Numbered from the stretch's first letter, positions 35,196-42,790 are shown. The stretch: DNA of 64,000 nucleotides from Rubrivivax sp. (GCA_004210455.1 SEFA01000006.1:1-64000), one strand, 5' to 3'. Program-made: numbers and translations. The notes: generated by a model from the letters alone, not told the origin.

Positions 35196-35743
35196 CACAG
35201 GTCCCCGTACCCACCCTTAGGCGCGTCGCCCTCTTCGTCGAAGAGCGGCACCTGACGCAACGAGCTGGGCTTGACCTTCGACCGCGTCTCGGGGCTCAAC
35301 CCGAACATGCCAAGGAAGTCGCGCACCTGCTGCGCCGCCTTGTTGGCAATCACCCAGTGCGGCGAGTAGGTCATGTGGCCATTGGGCGTCATGACGGTCA
35401 TGCCATCACCACCGGCCCACTCCTCCCCTCGTGCTTCGGCCGCCGCCCGCTTCTCTGCGCAAATCCCCATCTGACGCTGGATCTCCTCCTCGGCCCAAAC
35501 CAGGCGCGCCCAGGCTTGGCAGTACAGCGAGAGTGCGGAGCGATCAAGCTTCGACACCAAGCCGTAGCGCTCCAGCTCGGCGCCGATGCGCTTCCATTCC
35601 TTGCGCGCCTCCGGCAGCAGGTGCCGAGGGCAACCCGGCATCTCGACTTCCGGCTGCAGCCCTTCGACCAGGTCGGCGATCGGCAACTTGCTCGGGTTGC
35701 CCCGCAGGGCGTGGACATTCGACGGCAGAGCGCGGCGGCCCAT
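35195..35743 (-). CDS. terS: Terminase small subunit, P27 family
   Basis: A 182-residue protein with the P27-type core: LPSNVHALRGNPSK near the start, PEARKEWKRIGAELERYG, and LSLYCQAWARLVWAEEEI. It recognises the packaging site and hands DNA to the large subunit. The start MGRRALP at 35743 fits the family better than the ATG at 35767. Confidence 0.88.
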   Translation of the reverse strand: MGRRALPSNVHALRGNPSKLPIADLVEGLQPEVEMPGCPRHLLPEARKEWKRIGAELERYGLVSKLDRSALSLYCQAWARLVWAEEEIQRQMGICAEKRAAAEARGEEWAGGDGMTVMTPNGHMTYSPHWVIANKAAQQVRDFLGMFGLSPETRSKVKPSSLRQVPLFDEEGDAPKGGYGDL

Positions 35744-35920
35744 CAGGCTTGCCCTCCGAGGTCGCAAGGGGTACCCCCCCCGGTCGGATTTCCCGCGCGC
35801 GAAAATTTGCCGAACAGGTCGGTCCCGGCGGAGGCACCCGCCGACTTCAGACCCACCCCTCCCTGGCGCCGGACGAGGTTCGCCGCAACCCCTGCGGGAA
35901 GCCCTGCCAGGCGCGCCAGA
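35744..35920. other. Non-coding gap, candidate packaging (cos) region
   Basis: This 177-bp gap between the HNH gene and TerS holds no credible gene. It contains a C-run, an alternating CG stretch followed by AAAATTT near 35800-35812, and several GC-rich inverted repeats. HNH-TerS-TerL phages are usually cos types with the cohesive-end site close to TerS, so the site is expected here. I see no proven nick sequence. Confidence 0.35.
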
Positions 35921-36376
35921 TCAGCCATGGCGGGCCTCGGCGTGGTCGGGCAAGACCGCGGTGATCGGAGCCGCGGGCTGCCAGCGCGGCACGTCAGCGC
36001 CACTGGCGCGCATGCGGTCGATGACCGTCTTCTGCGCGTGGCAGTCGCGGTTCAACCACTGGAGGTTGGACGGCGCGTCGACGCCGACGAGCGACCCGTG
36101 CAGACGCAGCCATTCGCCCTTGCTGATCACGTGGTCGCAGTGGTGCCCTTCATGCACGAAGCCAGCGGCGCGGCAGGGCTCGCACAGGCCAGAGGCGCGG
36201 GTCTTGATCGCCTCCCGGGTGCGGTCCCAGCGACTGCCATAGCCACGATCGTGACGCGAGCCGCGGCGGGAATCGGCGAACGAGCCAGGTCGCACCTTGT
36301 GCTCATCGCATCTAGCGGAGCCGTCATGGACGAGCTTCCGGCAGACGGTGCAGGGCTTGGGGGAAGTGATTGGCAT
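35921..36376 (-). CDS. HNH endonuclease
   Basis: A 151-residue protein with two zinc-binding cysteine pairs (CTVCRKLVHDGSARC and CEPC) and the HNH core: HHCDHVI, SNLQWLNRDCHAQKT. In HK97-like phages an HNH protein encoded beside TerS stimulates cos cleavage by terminase. The position here matches. It is the first gene of the late operon, right after a candidate late promoter and terminator. Confidence 0.88.
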   Translation of the reverse strand: MPITSPKPCTVCRKLVHDGSARCDEHKVRPGSFADSRRGSRHDRGYGSRWDRTREAIKTRASGLCEPCRAAGFVHEGHHCDHVISKGEWLRLHGSLVGVDAPSNLQWLNRDCHAQKTVIDRMRASGADVPRWQPAAPITAVLPDHAEARHG

Positions 36377-36387
36377 CGCGGAAATGC

Positions 36388-36418
36388 AAACGCCCCGCGT
36401 GGTGAGCGCGGGGCGTTT
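36388..36418 (-). terminator. Hairpin downstream of late promoter (tR'-like)
   Basis: A perfect 12-bp inverted repeat (AAACGCCCCGCG at 36388-36399 with CGCGGGGCGTTT at 36407-36418) around a 7-nt loop, ending in only three T residues. It lies between a candidate promoter and the HNH gene start, so transcription into the late genes would need to read through it. That is the lambda tR' arrangement. Confidence 0.65.
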
Positions 36419-36454
36419 GGAGGAGCCGGGTGAGTCAGCTCCGAGAGTGCCTGA

Positions 36455-36482
36455 AATGTAGCAGGTTCCGATAACTGATCAA
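36455..36482 (-). promoter_or_regulatory. Candidate late promoter (pR'-like)
   Basis: On the minus strand TTGATC (36477-36482) and TACATT (36455-36460) are separated by 16 bp. Each matches the sigma70 consensus at four positions. It lies just after the Q-like gene and upstream of the hairpin at 36388-36418. It is modest on sequence alone; the context strengthens it. Confidence 0.45.
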
Positions 36483-36491
36483 ACTCCCTCG

Positions 36492-36848
36492 TTAACCCGA
36501 GTCAGCGAGGTGCTGCATGAGCTGCCGCTTGGCAATGGTCACGCGACCGCGAATCGTGTCAGGCCGACAACCCAGACGATTGGCCTGATCAGACAGCGAC
36601 CCGCCGACCACATAGCTAACAACGAGCGTGTTGCGCAGCCTCATGCTGAGCTGGGTCTCAATGAGGCGGTGCATACGCCGCGCACTATCAGGACGCACGC
36701 TCTTGAGCGTGGGCGACTGGCCGGGAGTGGGCGGCGACCAATCCTCGTGCAGGACACTGAGACGGGCGTATCCACTGCCGTCGCCGACGGTGAGCCAAGA
36801 CGCCCACTCAAGCAGCAGCTGCTCCATCAGCTCCATGGTCACCTTCAT
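36492..36848 (-). CDS. Q-like late antitermination protein
   Basis: A 118-residue protein (MKVTMELMEQLLLEWASWLTV) with a C-terminal HTH (LSDQANRLGCRPDTIRGRV) and conserved-type spacing of phage antiterminator Q proteins. It has GAAGGGAAG as ribosome-binding site before the ATG at 36848. It follows the replication gene and precedes the late promoter and hairpin, as in lambda, where Q loads on RNA polymerase at pR'. The family call rests on context plus general form. Confidence 0.62.
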   Translation of the reverse strand: MKVTMELMEQLLLEWASWLTVGDGSGYARLSVLHEDWSPPTPGQSPTLKSVRPDSARRMHRLIETQLSMRLRNTLVVSYVVGGSLSDQANRLGCRPDTIRGRVTIAKRQLMQHLADSG

Positions 36849-36886
36849 TCTTCCCTTCTCTTTCCTGTTTCGTGTAGAGGAGTGTT

Positions 36887-37085
36887 GTTGCGATGGGTGT
36901 TGCGACCGCAAGGCCCGCCGTTGCGCCGTTGCGGCTGTATCGGGGGGGTCGCCTATACGGGAGAAGAATTCCCACCGATGCCCACTTGCACCCACGCGTG
37001 GGCGCTTACGCAAGGAGGGTCGAAACGGCGCAACAGGCGCAACGGCGGGGCCTGTGGGCGCAACAGCGCAGACGACAGACGCAAC
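36887..37085. repeat. Iteron cluster, candidate replication origin
   Basis: The hexamer GTTGCG occurs at 36887, 36899, 36920 and 36928, and its complement CGCAAC at 37029, 37038, 37059 and 37080. The two sets of four point in opposite directions around a central region that includes the perfect palindrome CCCACGCGTGGG. Eight copies in 200 bp is far above chance. The cluster lies in the 242-bp gap after the primase-helicase gene, so it may be the origin or a replication-control site. Confidence 0.6.
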
Positions 37086-37090
37086 AGCGG

Positions 37091-39688
37091 TCATTCCGAA
37101 TCCCCGTCGTGCTGCTGATGAGCGCCGCGCAGGAACGCGTACACGTGCTTGTCGAAGCCCTCGGCACACCACCGAGCCCAGGCACCGAGCGTGGCGAAGC
37201 CCGGCACGTCGTTCTCATCGTCGGGGTTGTCCGCCCCACGCCAGCCGCAACCGCGCGGGATCCATAGACGCGCGAATTGCCGCTTGCCGACGCCCTTCTC
37301 CGGCGTGGGCATCTGGACCTCCTTGATCACCCAGGACGGAGGAAGCGGCTTGTTCTCCTCGTCGCGCTCGACTCGCTCGGTGACGAAGCGGTGCGCCTGG
37401 TCGGTGAAGTCCGACCGTCGTGGCGGGAAACGCTCACCGCTGTGCAGACACCATCGCTGGAAGCAGCGGTACAGCTGCTCGGTCGTGCACGGATGCTTGG
37501 GCAGGTCGAGATAACCTTTCGCCCATTCATGCATGAATCGCTCCGCGGGCCGGTAGCCCAGCTCGATCAGCGTCGACTTGGCCGACGTCATCGGCGGCTT
37601 CGTATGCTCATCGAACTCGCCGAGGTCGAGGTTCAGGAGGAAGTGCAGGAACTGCGCCGAGCCGCCGTTGTCGAGGTACTCGCTGACTCGCTGGTAGAGG
37701 TCACCTGGGTGGGGCCGGGGGGTGTAGACGACCATAAAGCGCCGATCGCCAGGCTCGACCACCAGCGGCACCGACTCGTTCGACAGGAACACCAGATTCG
37801 CGTGGTTCGACTCCCACCGGGTGTCCTGATTCATCGCCCGGATGGGGATCTTGCTCTTCTGCGTGATGATCCACTTCAGCCGATTCTTGGTGTGCTGCAT
37901 CTCCTGGCGGCTGACGACCTCGTCACCAATGATGAGCAGCTTCCCGGACAACCAGGTGTTGTACTTCTCCTCGATCTCGGTCTGGCCGACCATCACCCCG
38001 TAGCTGCCATAGAGGTCGCGGATGCAGTCGAAGAAGAGGTTCTTGCCGGTGCCGTGCGCGCCGTGGAAGACCAACGCGGTATCCAGCTTGGCACCTACAC
38101 GCTGTAATGGCAGCGCGCACCAGCGCAGCACCCACTCCGCAATCTCGCCACCCTCCATGCCGGGAGCCCTGCTGGAGCCGCACAGGTAATTCAATAGCTC
38201 CAGCATCGGACCAGGGTCGCCCTTCTCCGGCGCCAGCTCCAGGCCACTGAAGAGGTTGAGCTGATGGTCGGCCACCTCCTGACCAGGCTCGAAGACGACG
38301 TCTTCCGCGAAGATCATCTGGCGGTCGGCATGGTTCAGCCAGAACCGCACCGTGTCGCTGCCGAACGTGTTGCGCAGGTTGGCGATCTTGATCGCCTCAC
38401 GGCGAGATCGATCCCAAGCGACGTCGCTGCCGTACTGGTAGGTGAAGCCCTCCATCAACAGGTCGAAGTTCTCCCAGTTGATCTTGGTTCGTTTCTTCTT
38501 GGGCGCCGCGCCCTCCCCCTCCTCGCCGCCCGTGCCAGGGGCGGCGTCTTCCGGTGGGGCGAGGGGAGGCTCGTCCGACTTGCGCTTTCGAGGAGGCGGC
38601 GCACCCTCGGGATCAGGCTCCGGACGACGCGTCGACGACACGCGCCGCTCGATGTTCACACCGACCCGCGAGGCGAGCCACTGCAACGCCTCGTGTGCAC
38701 TCTTGCCACCCCACTTCATGACGACGTCGACGGCCGACATGCCGACCTCTTCGCCGAAGTCCTGAATGCCGCCAGGAGTGAGCGCGAGATCCTCCTGCAG
38801 ATTGCGGCCCAGCGCCTTGCTGCTGACGCGATAGCCGCGGCCATGCACTGTGCCGTGCTCCTGAGCAGCCGGGAACAGCTCGGGAACCCATGCGGACAGA
38901 TGCTCCAGCGCGCGAGCGTTGACCAGCGGGAAGTCATTACCCTTCTCACCCTCCGACCGCACGGCATGCGCTGGTGCTGCCGGCGTCGCGGCCGGGGGCT
39001 GCTGGGCGGCACGCTCCGCAGCCTTGCGCTGCTTCACGGCCTCGTTGGCCTTCGCGCACTTCGCGCGGAGGAGGTCGAGGGCATCGTCGTCCGCCTGCTG
39101 CGGCTCGTCGGTGCAATCGCCCCATCTCTGCCCCGTGCAGGTGAAGAACTGACTTCCCGCATAGACCTCCAGGCCGATAGCATCGCTCTTGAACTTCTCC
39201 GCGAGCTCGCCCGCCAAGATGATGTGCATGCCTCGTCCGGAGACGCTGAGCTCGGTGTAGCCTGGACACAGGCGCATCACCGATTGAGCGAGGCCGGAGA
39301 TCTCACCGTCGTCGCTGATCGCGCCATCGATGTCGACGCCGATCAACCCGTCCCCGGGCAGGAAGGCGAAGCCAACGCCGCTCCAGCGCGGGCTGCGCTC
39401 CAGCTCAGCGATCGCGTCCTCGAAGGCGACCAGGTGGGATCGATCCAGTTCGTGACCCTGCTCAACCTGCGGCTGCTGCTCTGTCGCTTCGCCGCTCTTC
39501 GGCTTGCCGTGAGGCCAGCCGCGGAGCTGCCCGTTGGCGTAGTACGGCATCTTGGCCGGCTTCTTTCCCGGCCCCTTCTGGACGTACGACCAGACCAGCC
39601 ACTGCGGCTTATCCCGCATGGCGGCTGGCATGGCGCGCAAAGAAGCGACCAGCGCGGTGCGCTGGTCTTTCGTGAGGGCCGCGGTCAT
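37091..39688 (-). CDS. Primase-helicase (AEP primase plus SF3/D5-like helicase)
   Basis: An 865-residue replication protein. The N-terminal primase-polymerase domain has the catalytic acid pair in LIGVDIDGA and SVSGRGMHIILAGE. A middle region (about 300-400) is charged and Pro-rich. The C-terminal ATPase has Walker A FHGAHGTGKNLFF and Walker B LLIIGDEVV, with VFLSNESVPL as sensor region, as in P4-alpha/D5-like helicases. It probably starts phage replication. The start at 39688 overlaps the small zinc-finger gene by 4 nt. Confidence 0.9.
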   Translation of the reverse strand: MTAALTKDQRTALVASLRAMPAAMRDKPQWLVWSYVQKGPGKKPAKMPYYANGQLRGWPHGKPKSGEATEQQPQVEQGHELDRSHLVAFEDAIAELERSPRWSGVGFAFLPGDGLIGVDIDGAISDDGEISGLAQSVMRLCPGYTELSVSGRGMHIILAGELAEKFKSDAIGLEVYAGSQFFTCTGQRWGDCTDEPQQADDDALDLLRAKCAKANEAVKQRKAAERAAQQPPAATPAAPAHAVRSEGEKGNDFPLVNARALEHLSAWVPELFPAAQEHGTVHGRGYRVSSKALGRNLQEDLALTPGGIQDFGEEVGMSAVDVVMKWGGKSAHEALQWLASRVGVNIERRVSSTRRPEPDPEGAPPPRKRKSDEPPLAPPEDAAPGTGGEEGEGAAPKKKRTKINWENFDLLMEGFTYQYGSDVAWDRSRREAIKIANLRNTFGSDTVRFWLNHADRQMIFAEDVVFEPGQEVADHQLNLFSGLELAPEKGDPGPMLELLNYLCGSSRAPGMEGGEIAEWVLRWCALPLQRVGAKLDTALVFHGAHGTGKNLFFDCIRDLYGSYGVMVGQTEIEEKYNTWLSGKLLIIGDEVVSRQEMQHTKNRLKWIITQKSKIPIRAMNQDTRWESNHANLVFLSNESVPLVVEPGDRRFMVVYTPRPHPGDLYQRVSEYLDNGGSAQFLHFLLNLDLGEFDEHTKPPMTSAKSTLIELGYRPAERFMHEWAKGYLDLPKHPCTTEQLYRCFQRWCLHSGERFPPRRSDFTDQAHRFVTERVERDEENKPLPPSWVIKEVQMPTPEKGVGKRQFARLWIPRGCGWRGADNPDDENDVPGFATLGAWARWCAEGFDKHVYAFLRGAHQQHDGDSE

Positions 39689-39942
39689 CGGCTGCGCCCT
39701 TGGCGCGCGAGCGTCGATTCTCGATGCTCGTGGTCCGTGCGACAGTCCTCGTCGCAGTACACGGCGCAAGGGTGACAGGTGTCGCTGCAGTTGCTGCAGA
39801 CTCCCGGCACACCGCGTGATCGCTCCGCCCTGGCTGCCTGCCCGATCAAAGCCGCCTCGAGGTGTTGCTGCTCACGCAGCGAGGCCATGTCATCGGGACC
39901 GAGCCGCTCGGTCGTATCGTGCGATTGCAATTGCCGGATCAT
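39685..39942 (-). CDS. Small Cys-rich zinc-binding protein
   Basis: An 85-residue protein. The second half has CSNCSDTCHPCAVYCDEDC followed by two His residues, enough ligands for one or two zinc sites. It resembles short phage zinc-ribbon proteins of unknown function. It overlaps both neighbours by 4 nt, so it is part of the replication operon. Confidence 0.65.
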   Translation of the reverse strand: MIRQLQSHDTTERLGPDDMASLREQQHLEAALIGQAARAERSRGVPGVCSNCSDTCHPCAVYCDEDCRTDHEHRESTLARQGRSR

Positions 39943-40208
39943 GCGCGCGCCTCCACGGCGGGCCAGAGCGGCACCTGGCTTAGGAGCTGCGTGCTGTACA
40001 GCTCGTAGGTGGGCACCGGGCGCTTCACACCGGGAACACGGATAGGGTCGCGCTTGACGACCTTACCGTCGCGCACGAGGTTGTTCAGAGCGACGGTCGC
40101 AGCATCGAAACCGACACATGCCATTTCGGCTGCCGCACGACTTGTCGCTCGACCACTTCGTCGCAGTGCGGCGAGCACGGCAAGCCTCACCTCTCCCGCC
40201 GGCCTCAT
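39939..40208 (-). CDS. Winged-helix DNA-binding protein
   Basis: An 89-residue protein (MRPAGEVRLAVLAALRRSG) with helix-turn-helix and wing: TSRAAAEMACVGFDAATVALNNLVRDGKVVKRDP. It may help replication initiation, in the place of a lambda O-like or DnaT-like gene, but has no specific signature. An upstream ATG at 40232 overlaps the CII-like gene more deeply. Confidence 0.62.
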   Translation of the reverse strand: MRPAGEVRLAVLAALRRSGRATSRAAAEMACVGFDAATVALNNLVRDGKVVKRDPIRVPGVKRPVPTYELYSTQLLSQVPLWPAVEARA

Positions 40209-40714
40209 GCTCGATCTCCGGATGGCTTGCAATCACGGTTTGCGGCGATCACAAAGCGCATGAACGCATTGCCCGCAGCGACCAGTTCGCCCCACTGCAC
40301 TGCGATCGCGCGCACGTCGTTGTCGGAAACATCGGCGTCCGCCGCACGCTCCGTCGCCGCTTGCAAGACATCGCCGAACTCCTTGCTCAGGCTGACGAGG
40401 TGGTCGGCCAACTGGCGACGACCATCAACGTGGAGATCGCTGGTCGGGAGCGGCATCGCATACCGATCCAGCTCGGATTCGATCGCGTCGGCGACGCGGA
40501 AATCACCGCTGCGGGTCATCACCCGGACCGCATCCATCAGCCCCAGCTTGTAGCCAGGCGCACCACTGAGCTCCTTGCGAAAGGTCTCATAGCTCTTCCC
40601 GAGCATCAGAGCCATGCCCTGAACTCCTCCGTGCGCATAGTCCTCGGCGGTGAGCCGCGCGGCTTCGATGGGACTCATGCAGATGATGTCTGCACCTCTT
40701 GTGATCGATGACAT
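40205..40714 (-). CDS. CII-like phage regulatory protein
   Basis: A 169-residue protein of the phage regulatory CII family type: YAHGGVQGMALMLGKSYETFRKELSG, GLMDAVRVMTRSGDF, and a helical C-terminal half. GAGGAGG is 8 nt before the ATG at 40714. It is the second gene after Cro, as lambda cII, and probably favours lysogeny by activating promoters for the repressor or integrase. Confidence 0.78.
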   Translation of the reverse strand: MSSITRGADIICMSPIEAARLTAEDYAHGGVQGMALMLGKSYETFRKELSGAPGYKLGLMDAVRVMTRSGDFRVADAIESELDRYAMPLPTSDLHVDGRRQLADHLVSLSKEFGDVLQAATERAADADVSDNDVRAIAVQWGELVAAGNAFMRFVIAANRDCKPSGDRA

Positions 40715-40801
40715 AGCCAACGCCTCCTCGATTGGTTATGGCGCCAGCGTCTCCAGGTGCAGACACTGACGAGATGATTTCAAGAACTAGACACAGCCAC
40801 G

Positions 40802-40830
40802 GCCCCGGGAGGGCACCACAGACCCGGGGC
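40802..40830 (-). terminator. Hairpin between Cro-like and CII-like genes (tR1-like)
   Basis: GCCCCGGG (40802-40809) pairs with CCCGGGGC (40823-40830) around 13 nt, immediately after the Cro-like stop. There is no U-run, so it would be Rho-dependent or a pause site. The position matches lambda tR1. Confidence 0.45.
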
Positions 40831-41055
40831 TCACCCTTCCGCCGACTCCTCGCCGACATCACCAAGGGAGACGCCGAGCTGCCGCAGACGATCAAAAGGG
40901 AGCTCTCTGCGAGCGATGGCGGCGAGGTAGCGGTCAGCGATCCGGGGCGGGAGCTTGGCGGGAGCTTGGCCGACGGCCTGCACACTGATGCCGATCGCCT
41001 TCGCGGCGGCGGCGTTGGTGCCGCCGAGGGCGGCGATTGCGAGGGCTTTGTCCAT
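40831..41055 (-). CDS. Cro-like repressor (YdaS/Cro family)
   Basis: A 74-residue HTH protein (MDKALAIAALGGTNAAAAKAI) with the Cro/YdaS recognition-helix pattern GISVQAVGQAPAKLPPRIADRYLAAIARR. It is the first gene of the minus-strand early operon, divergent from the CI-like repressor. It most likely binds the same operators at 41063-41135 to allow lytic growth. Confidence 0.82.
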   Translation of the reverse strand: MDKALAIAALGGTNAAAAKAIGISVQAVGQAPAKLPPRIADRYLAAIARRELPFDRLRQLGVSLGDVGEESAEG

Positions 41056-41061
41056 GCGGCC

Positions 41062-41135
41062 ATTAAACCGCAGTTTACGAACAGACGTCAACTTCGATTT
41101 ACGACCAGGGTCGCATGATGCAAACCATGGTTGAC
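41062..41135. promoter_or_regulatory. pR promoter and OR-like operators
   Basis: On the minus strand TTGACG (41086-41091), an 18-bp spacer and TTTAAT (41062-41067) form a good sigma70 promoter for cro. Operator-like 16-mers related to GTAAACCGTGGTTTAC lie at 41063-41078 (13/16), 41087-41102 (11/16) and 41120-41135 (13/16). The first two cover the -10 and -35 and are spaced 24 bp; the third overlaps the CI start region. Confidence 0.75.
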
Positions 41136-41549
41136 GCAACCCACCACGGCGACGAGCCCGACACCGACAGCTACGCAGCCCGCCTAGCGCTCGCACTCAG
41201 GGAGGCGAAGCTCGAATACCGCGCCTTCGCCGCCCGGATGGGCATCACCCACATGGGCGTCTACAAGGTTCTGAAGGGCCAGTCGGCCTTCTTGCAGACG
41301 CCCCAGCACTTCGCCGCCTGCAGGCTTCTGAAGATCCGCCCGGAGTGGCTTGCTCTCGGCGAAGGGCCAATGCGCAACACCGGGCAGGCCGACGTCGTCG
41401 ACTACCGCAACCTTGCCGTGGCCATCATCTCGGAGCATCCCGACGCCTCCGCGCGCGAGTTGATGCTCGAATTGATTGATCTGGTCGATACCAAGGCGGC
41501 TCAGATGCGTCAAGTCGCGGGCCAGCGTGCGTTAGCGCACACACCCTAA
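41115..41549 (+). CDS. CI-like repressor without peptidase domain
   Basis: Up to 144 residues. An HTH (RAFAARMGITHMGVYKVLKGQSAF) occupies about residues 35-65. A short C-terminal helical region (VVDYRNLAVAIISEHPDASARELMLELIDLVDTKAAQMRQV in pieces) probably dimerises. There is no S24/LexA-type self-cleavage domain, so RecA-stimulated autocleavage is not expected. Starts at 41115, 41118 or 41127 are possible; an operator-like site overlaps them. It keeps the prophage silent and leads an operon of small genes. Confidence 0.82.
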   Translation: MMQTMVDATHHGDEPDTDSYAARLALALREAKLEYRAFAARMGITHMGVYKVLKGQSAFLQTPQHFAACRLLKIRPEWLALGEGPMRNTGQADVVDYRNLAVAIISEHPDASARELMLELIDLVDTKAAQMRQVAGQRALAHTP

Positions 41550-41587
41550 CGGGGGATTTGCAGGGGAGTTTCTTCGCTGATCGCACA

Positions 41588-41618
41588 CTAGAACCACGAT
41601 CAGTTTTATCGGTTCTAG
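41588..41618 (+). promoter_or_regulatory. Hairpin before the CI-linked membrane gene
   Basis: CTAGAACC (41588-41595) and GGTTCTAG (41611-41618) form a perfect 8-bp inverted repeat with an inner CGAT/ATCG extension. It ends 4 nt before the ATG at 41623. It could mask the ribosome-binding site or be a regulator site. There is no U-run, so it is not a classic terminator. Confidence 0.5.
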
Positions 41619-41622
41619 CAGT

Positions 41623-42020
41623 ATGAAAGACGAGCCAGGCGACCAGGGTCCGCCGAGCCAGTCACCCCTGAACATCGACAAGGTCGACAACCTCATCGTT
41701 GTCGAGCGCCGCGTCGATCCAGACATCCCCGACGGGAAGGGCCGACCATGCCCGCAGTGCCGCCGCACCGCTTGGCGGCAGAGCCGCTTCTGCTGGAACT
41801 GCAAGTTCGACTTCGACCGCGCCGAGCTGCCTCGGTGCCATCCACGCAAGCTGCTTGCCGTCGCCGTTTCTGTCATCTGCGCTGGTGCTATTGCCGTCAC
41901 CATCTGCCACCACAACGGAAAAGCCGGGCCAAACCCGACACCACCCGCCTCAGGATCTACCCCTACACGGTCGATTGCCCCGGCTGGCACGCTGGAGGGC
42001 TCTATTGGGAGAGCACATGA
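41623..42020 (+). CDS. Zinc-ribbon membrane protein with -1 frameshift
   Basis: The first 100 codons encode a zinc ribbon (CPQCRRTAWRQSRFCWNC, about residues 43-60) and one transmembrane helix (LLAVAVSVICAGAIAV). After the A-run at 41919-41922 the high-GC3 reading moves to the -1 frame (SRAKPDTTRLRIYPYTVDC, then GWHAGGLYWEST) and stops at 42020, overlapping the next ATG. In the zero frame the codons become irregular and run on to 42084. So either A-AAA slippage is used or one A is missing from the sequence. Fusion product about 132 residues. Function unknown; possible membrane-level phage exclusion. Confidence 0.6.
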
Positions 42021-42232
42021 CGAACGAGAGGAAGGTCGACGTGTCCGGGATCTGGGCGAAACGCCCGAGCGCGGACATTGCTGAAACGAAGCGCGCACAG
42101 CAGCGCGCCGCCGCGGTACCGCTGGTATCTATCGGCCACGCCCAGAACGTGATCACCATCAACAACGCCTCTGGCCTGGACCTGGCTGGGCTGCTCGGCG
42201 GCGCGGGGCGGCCAGAGGGTGGGACTCCATGA
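42017..42232 (+). CDS. Small protein in CI-linked operon
   Basis: A 71-residue soluble protein (MTNERKVDVSGIWAKRPSAD) with a hydrophobic stretch VITINNASGLDLAGLLGG. No domain is recognised. It overlaps the neighbours at both ends by 4 nt, so it is translationally coupled. It is likely expressed in the lysogen with the repressor. Confidence 0.65.
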   Translation: MTNERKVDVSGIWAKRPSADIAETKRAQQRAAAVPLVSIGHAQNVITINNASGLDLAGLLGGAGRPEGGTP

Positions 42233-42768
42233 AACGGATCGCCTTGGGGTTGGTGGTGGCCTCGGCGATGGCAATCGCGGCCCCGCAGGCACCAGCCACG
42301 GAGTTCAAGGGCATGCAACTCGGCGCCCAGGCGGTCATCGAGCGCATGAAGGACGAACTGCAGCTGCGGTGCGAGGAGCGCTACACCGGGAAAAAGGAGT
42401 GCCACGGCTACACGTCGATCGCGGAGGCGGAGACACCCATCCTGGTCACCATCGGCGCGGATGGTGGGATCGAGACGATCGACCTTCACGTCATCAAGGC
42501 CGCCGAGTTCCAGCAAGTCGCTAAAGCCCTGGTGTCGAAGTACGGCAAGCCCCAGGTGAATCAGCGGCCGCCCGTCAGGACCAAGAACGGCGCGCACTGG
42601 ACAGCCGAGTTCCTCCAGTGGCAGCGTCCCGACGGTTCTCGCATCACAGCCGGGAACAAGCTCCATAACCTCGACAACGGGAGCGTTCGCATGCAGAGCG
42701 CGAACGCGGTACGCGAGGAGACCGAGGAAGGGCGCACCCGAAAGGCCACTCAGATCCGCGACCTCTAG
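42229..42768 (+). CDS. Periplasmic protein in CI-linked operon
   Basis: A 179-residue protein with a signal peptide (MKRIALGLVVASAMAIAAP, cleavage near APATEF). The mature protein has a Cys pair (RCEERYTGKKECHGY) and a mixed alpha/beta pattern (TPILVTIGADGGIETIDLHV). No family recognised. It ends the CI operon, directly before a strong terminator. Secreted proteins made by prophages are often superinfection-exclusion or lysogenic-conversion factors; that is inference. Confidence 0.7.
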   Translation: MKRIALGLVVASAMAIAAPQAPATEFKGMQLGAQAVIERMKDELQLRCEERYTGKKECHGYTSIAEAETPILVTIGADGGIETIDLHVIKAAEFQQVAKALVSKYGKPQVNQRPPVRTKNGAHWTAEFLQWQRPDGSRITAGNKLHNLDNGSVRMQSANAVREETEEGRTRKATQIRDL

Positions 42769-42790
42769 TCCCGCAACCCGAGTTGATGCG

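Noticed and set aside
41699-42020. Overlapping plus-strand frames over the zinc-ribbon gene as separate genes
   Set aside because: Their 5' parts are Arg/Ala/His-rich shadows; only the last parts are coding, explained by the frameshift and by the gene at 42017.
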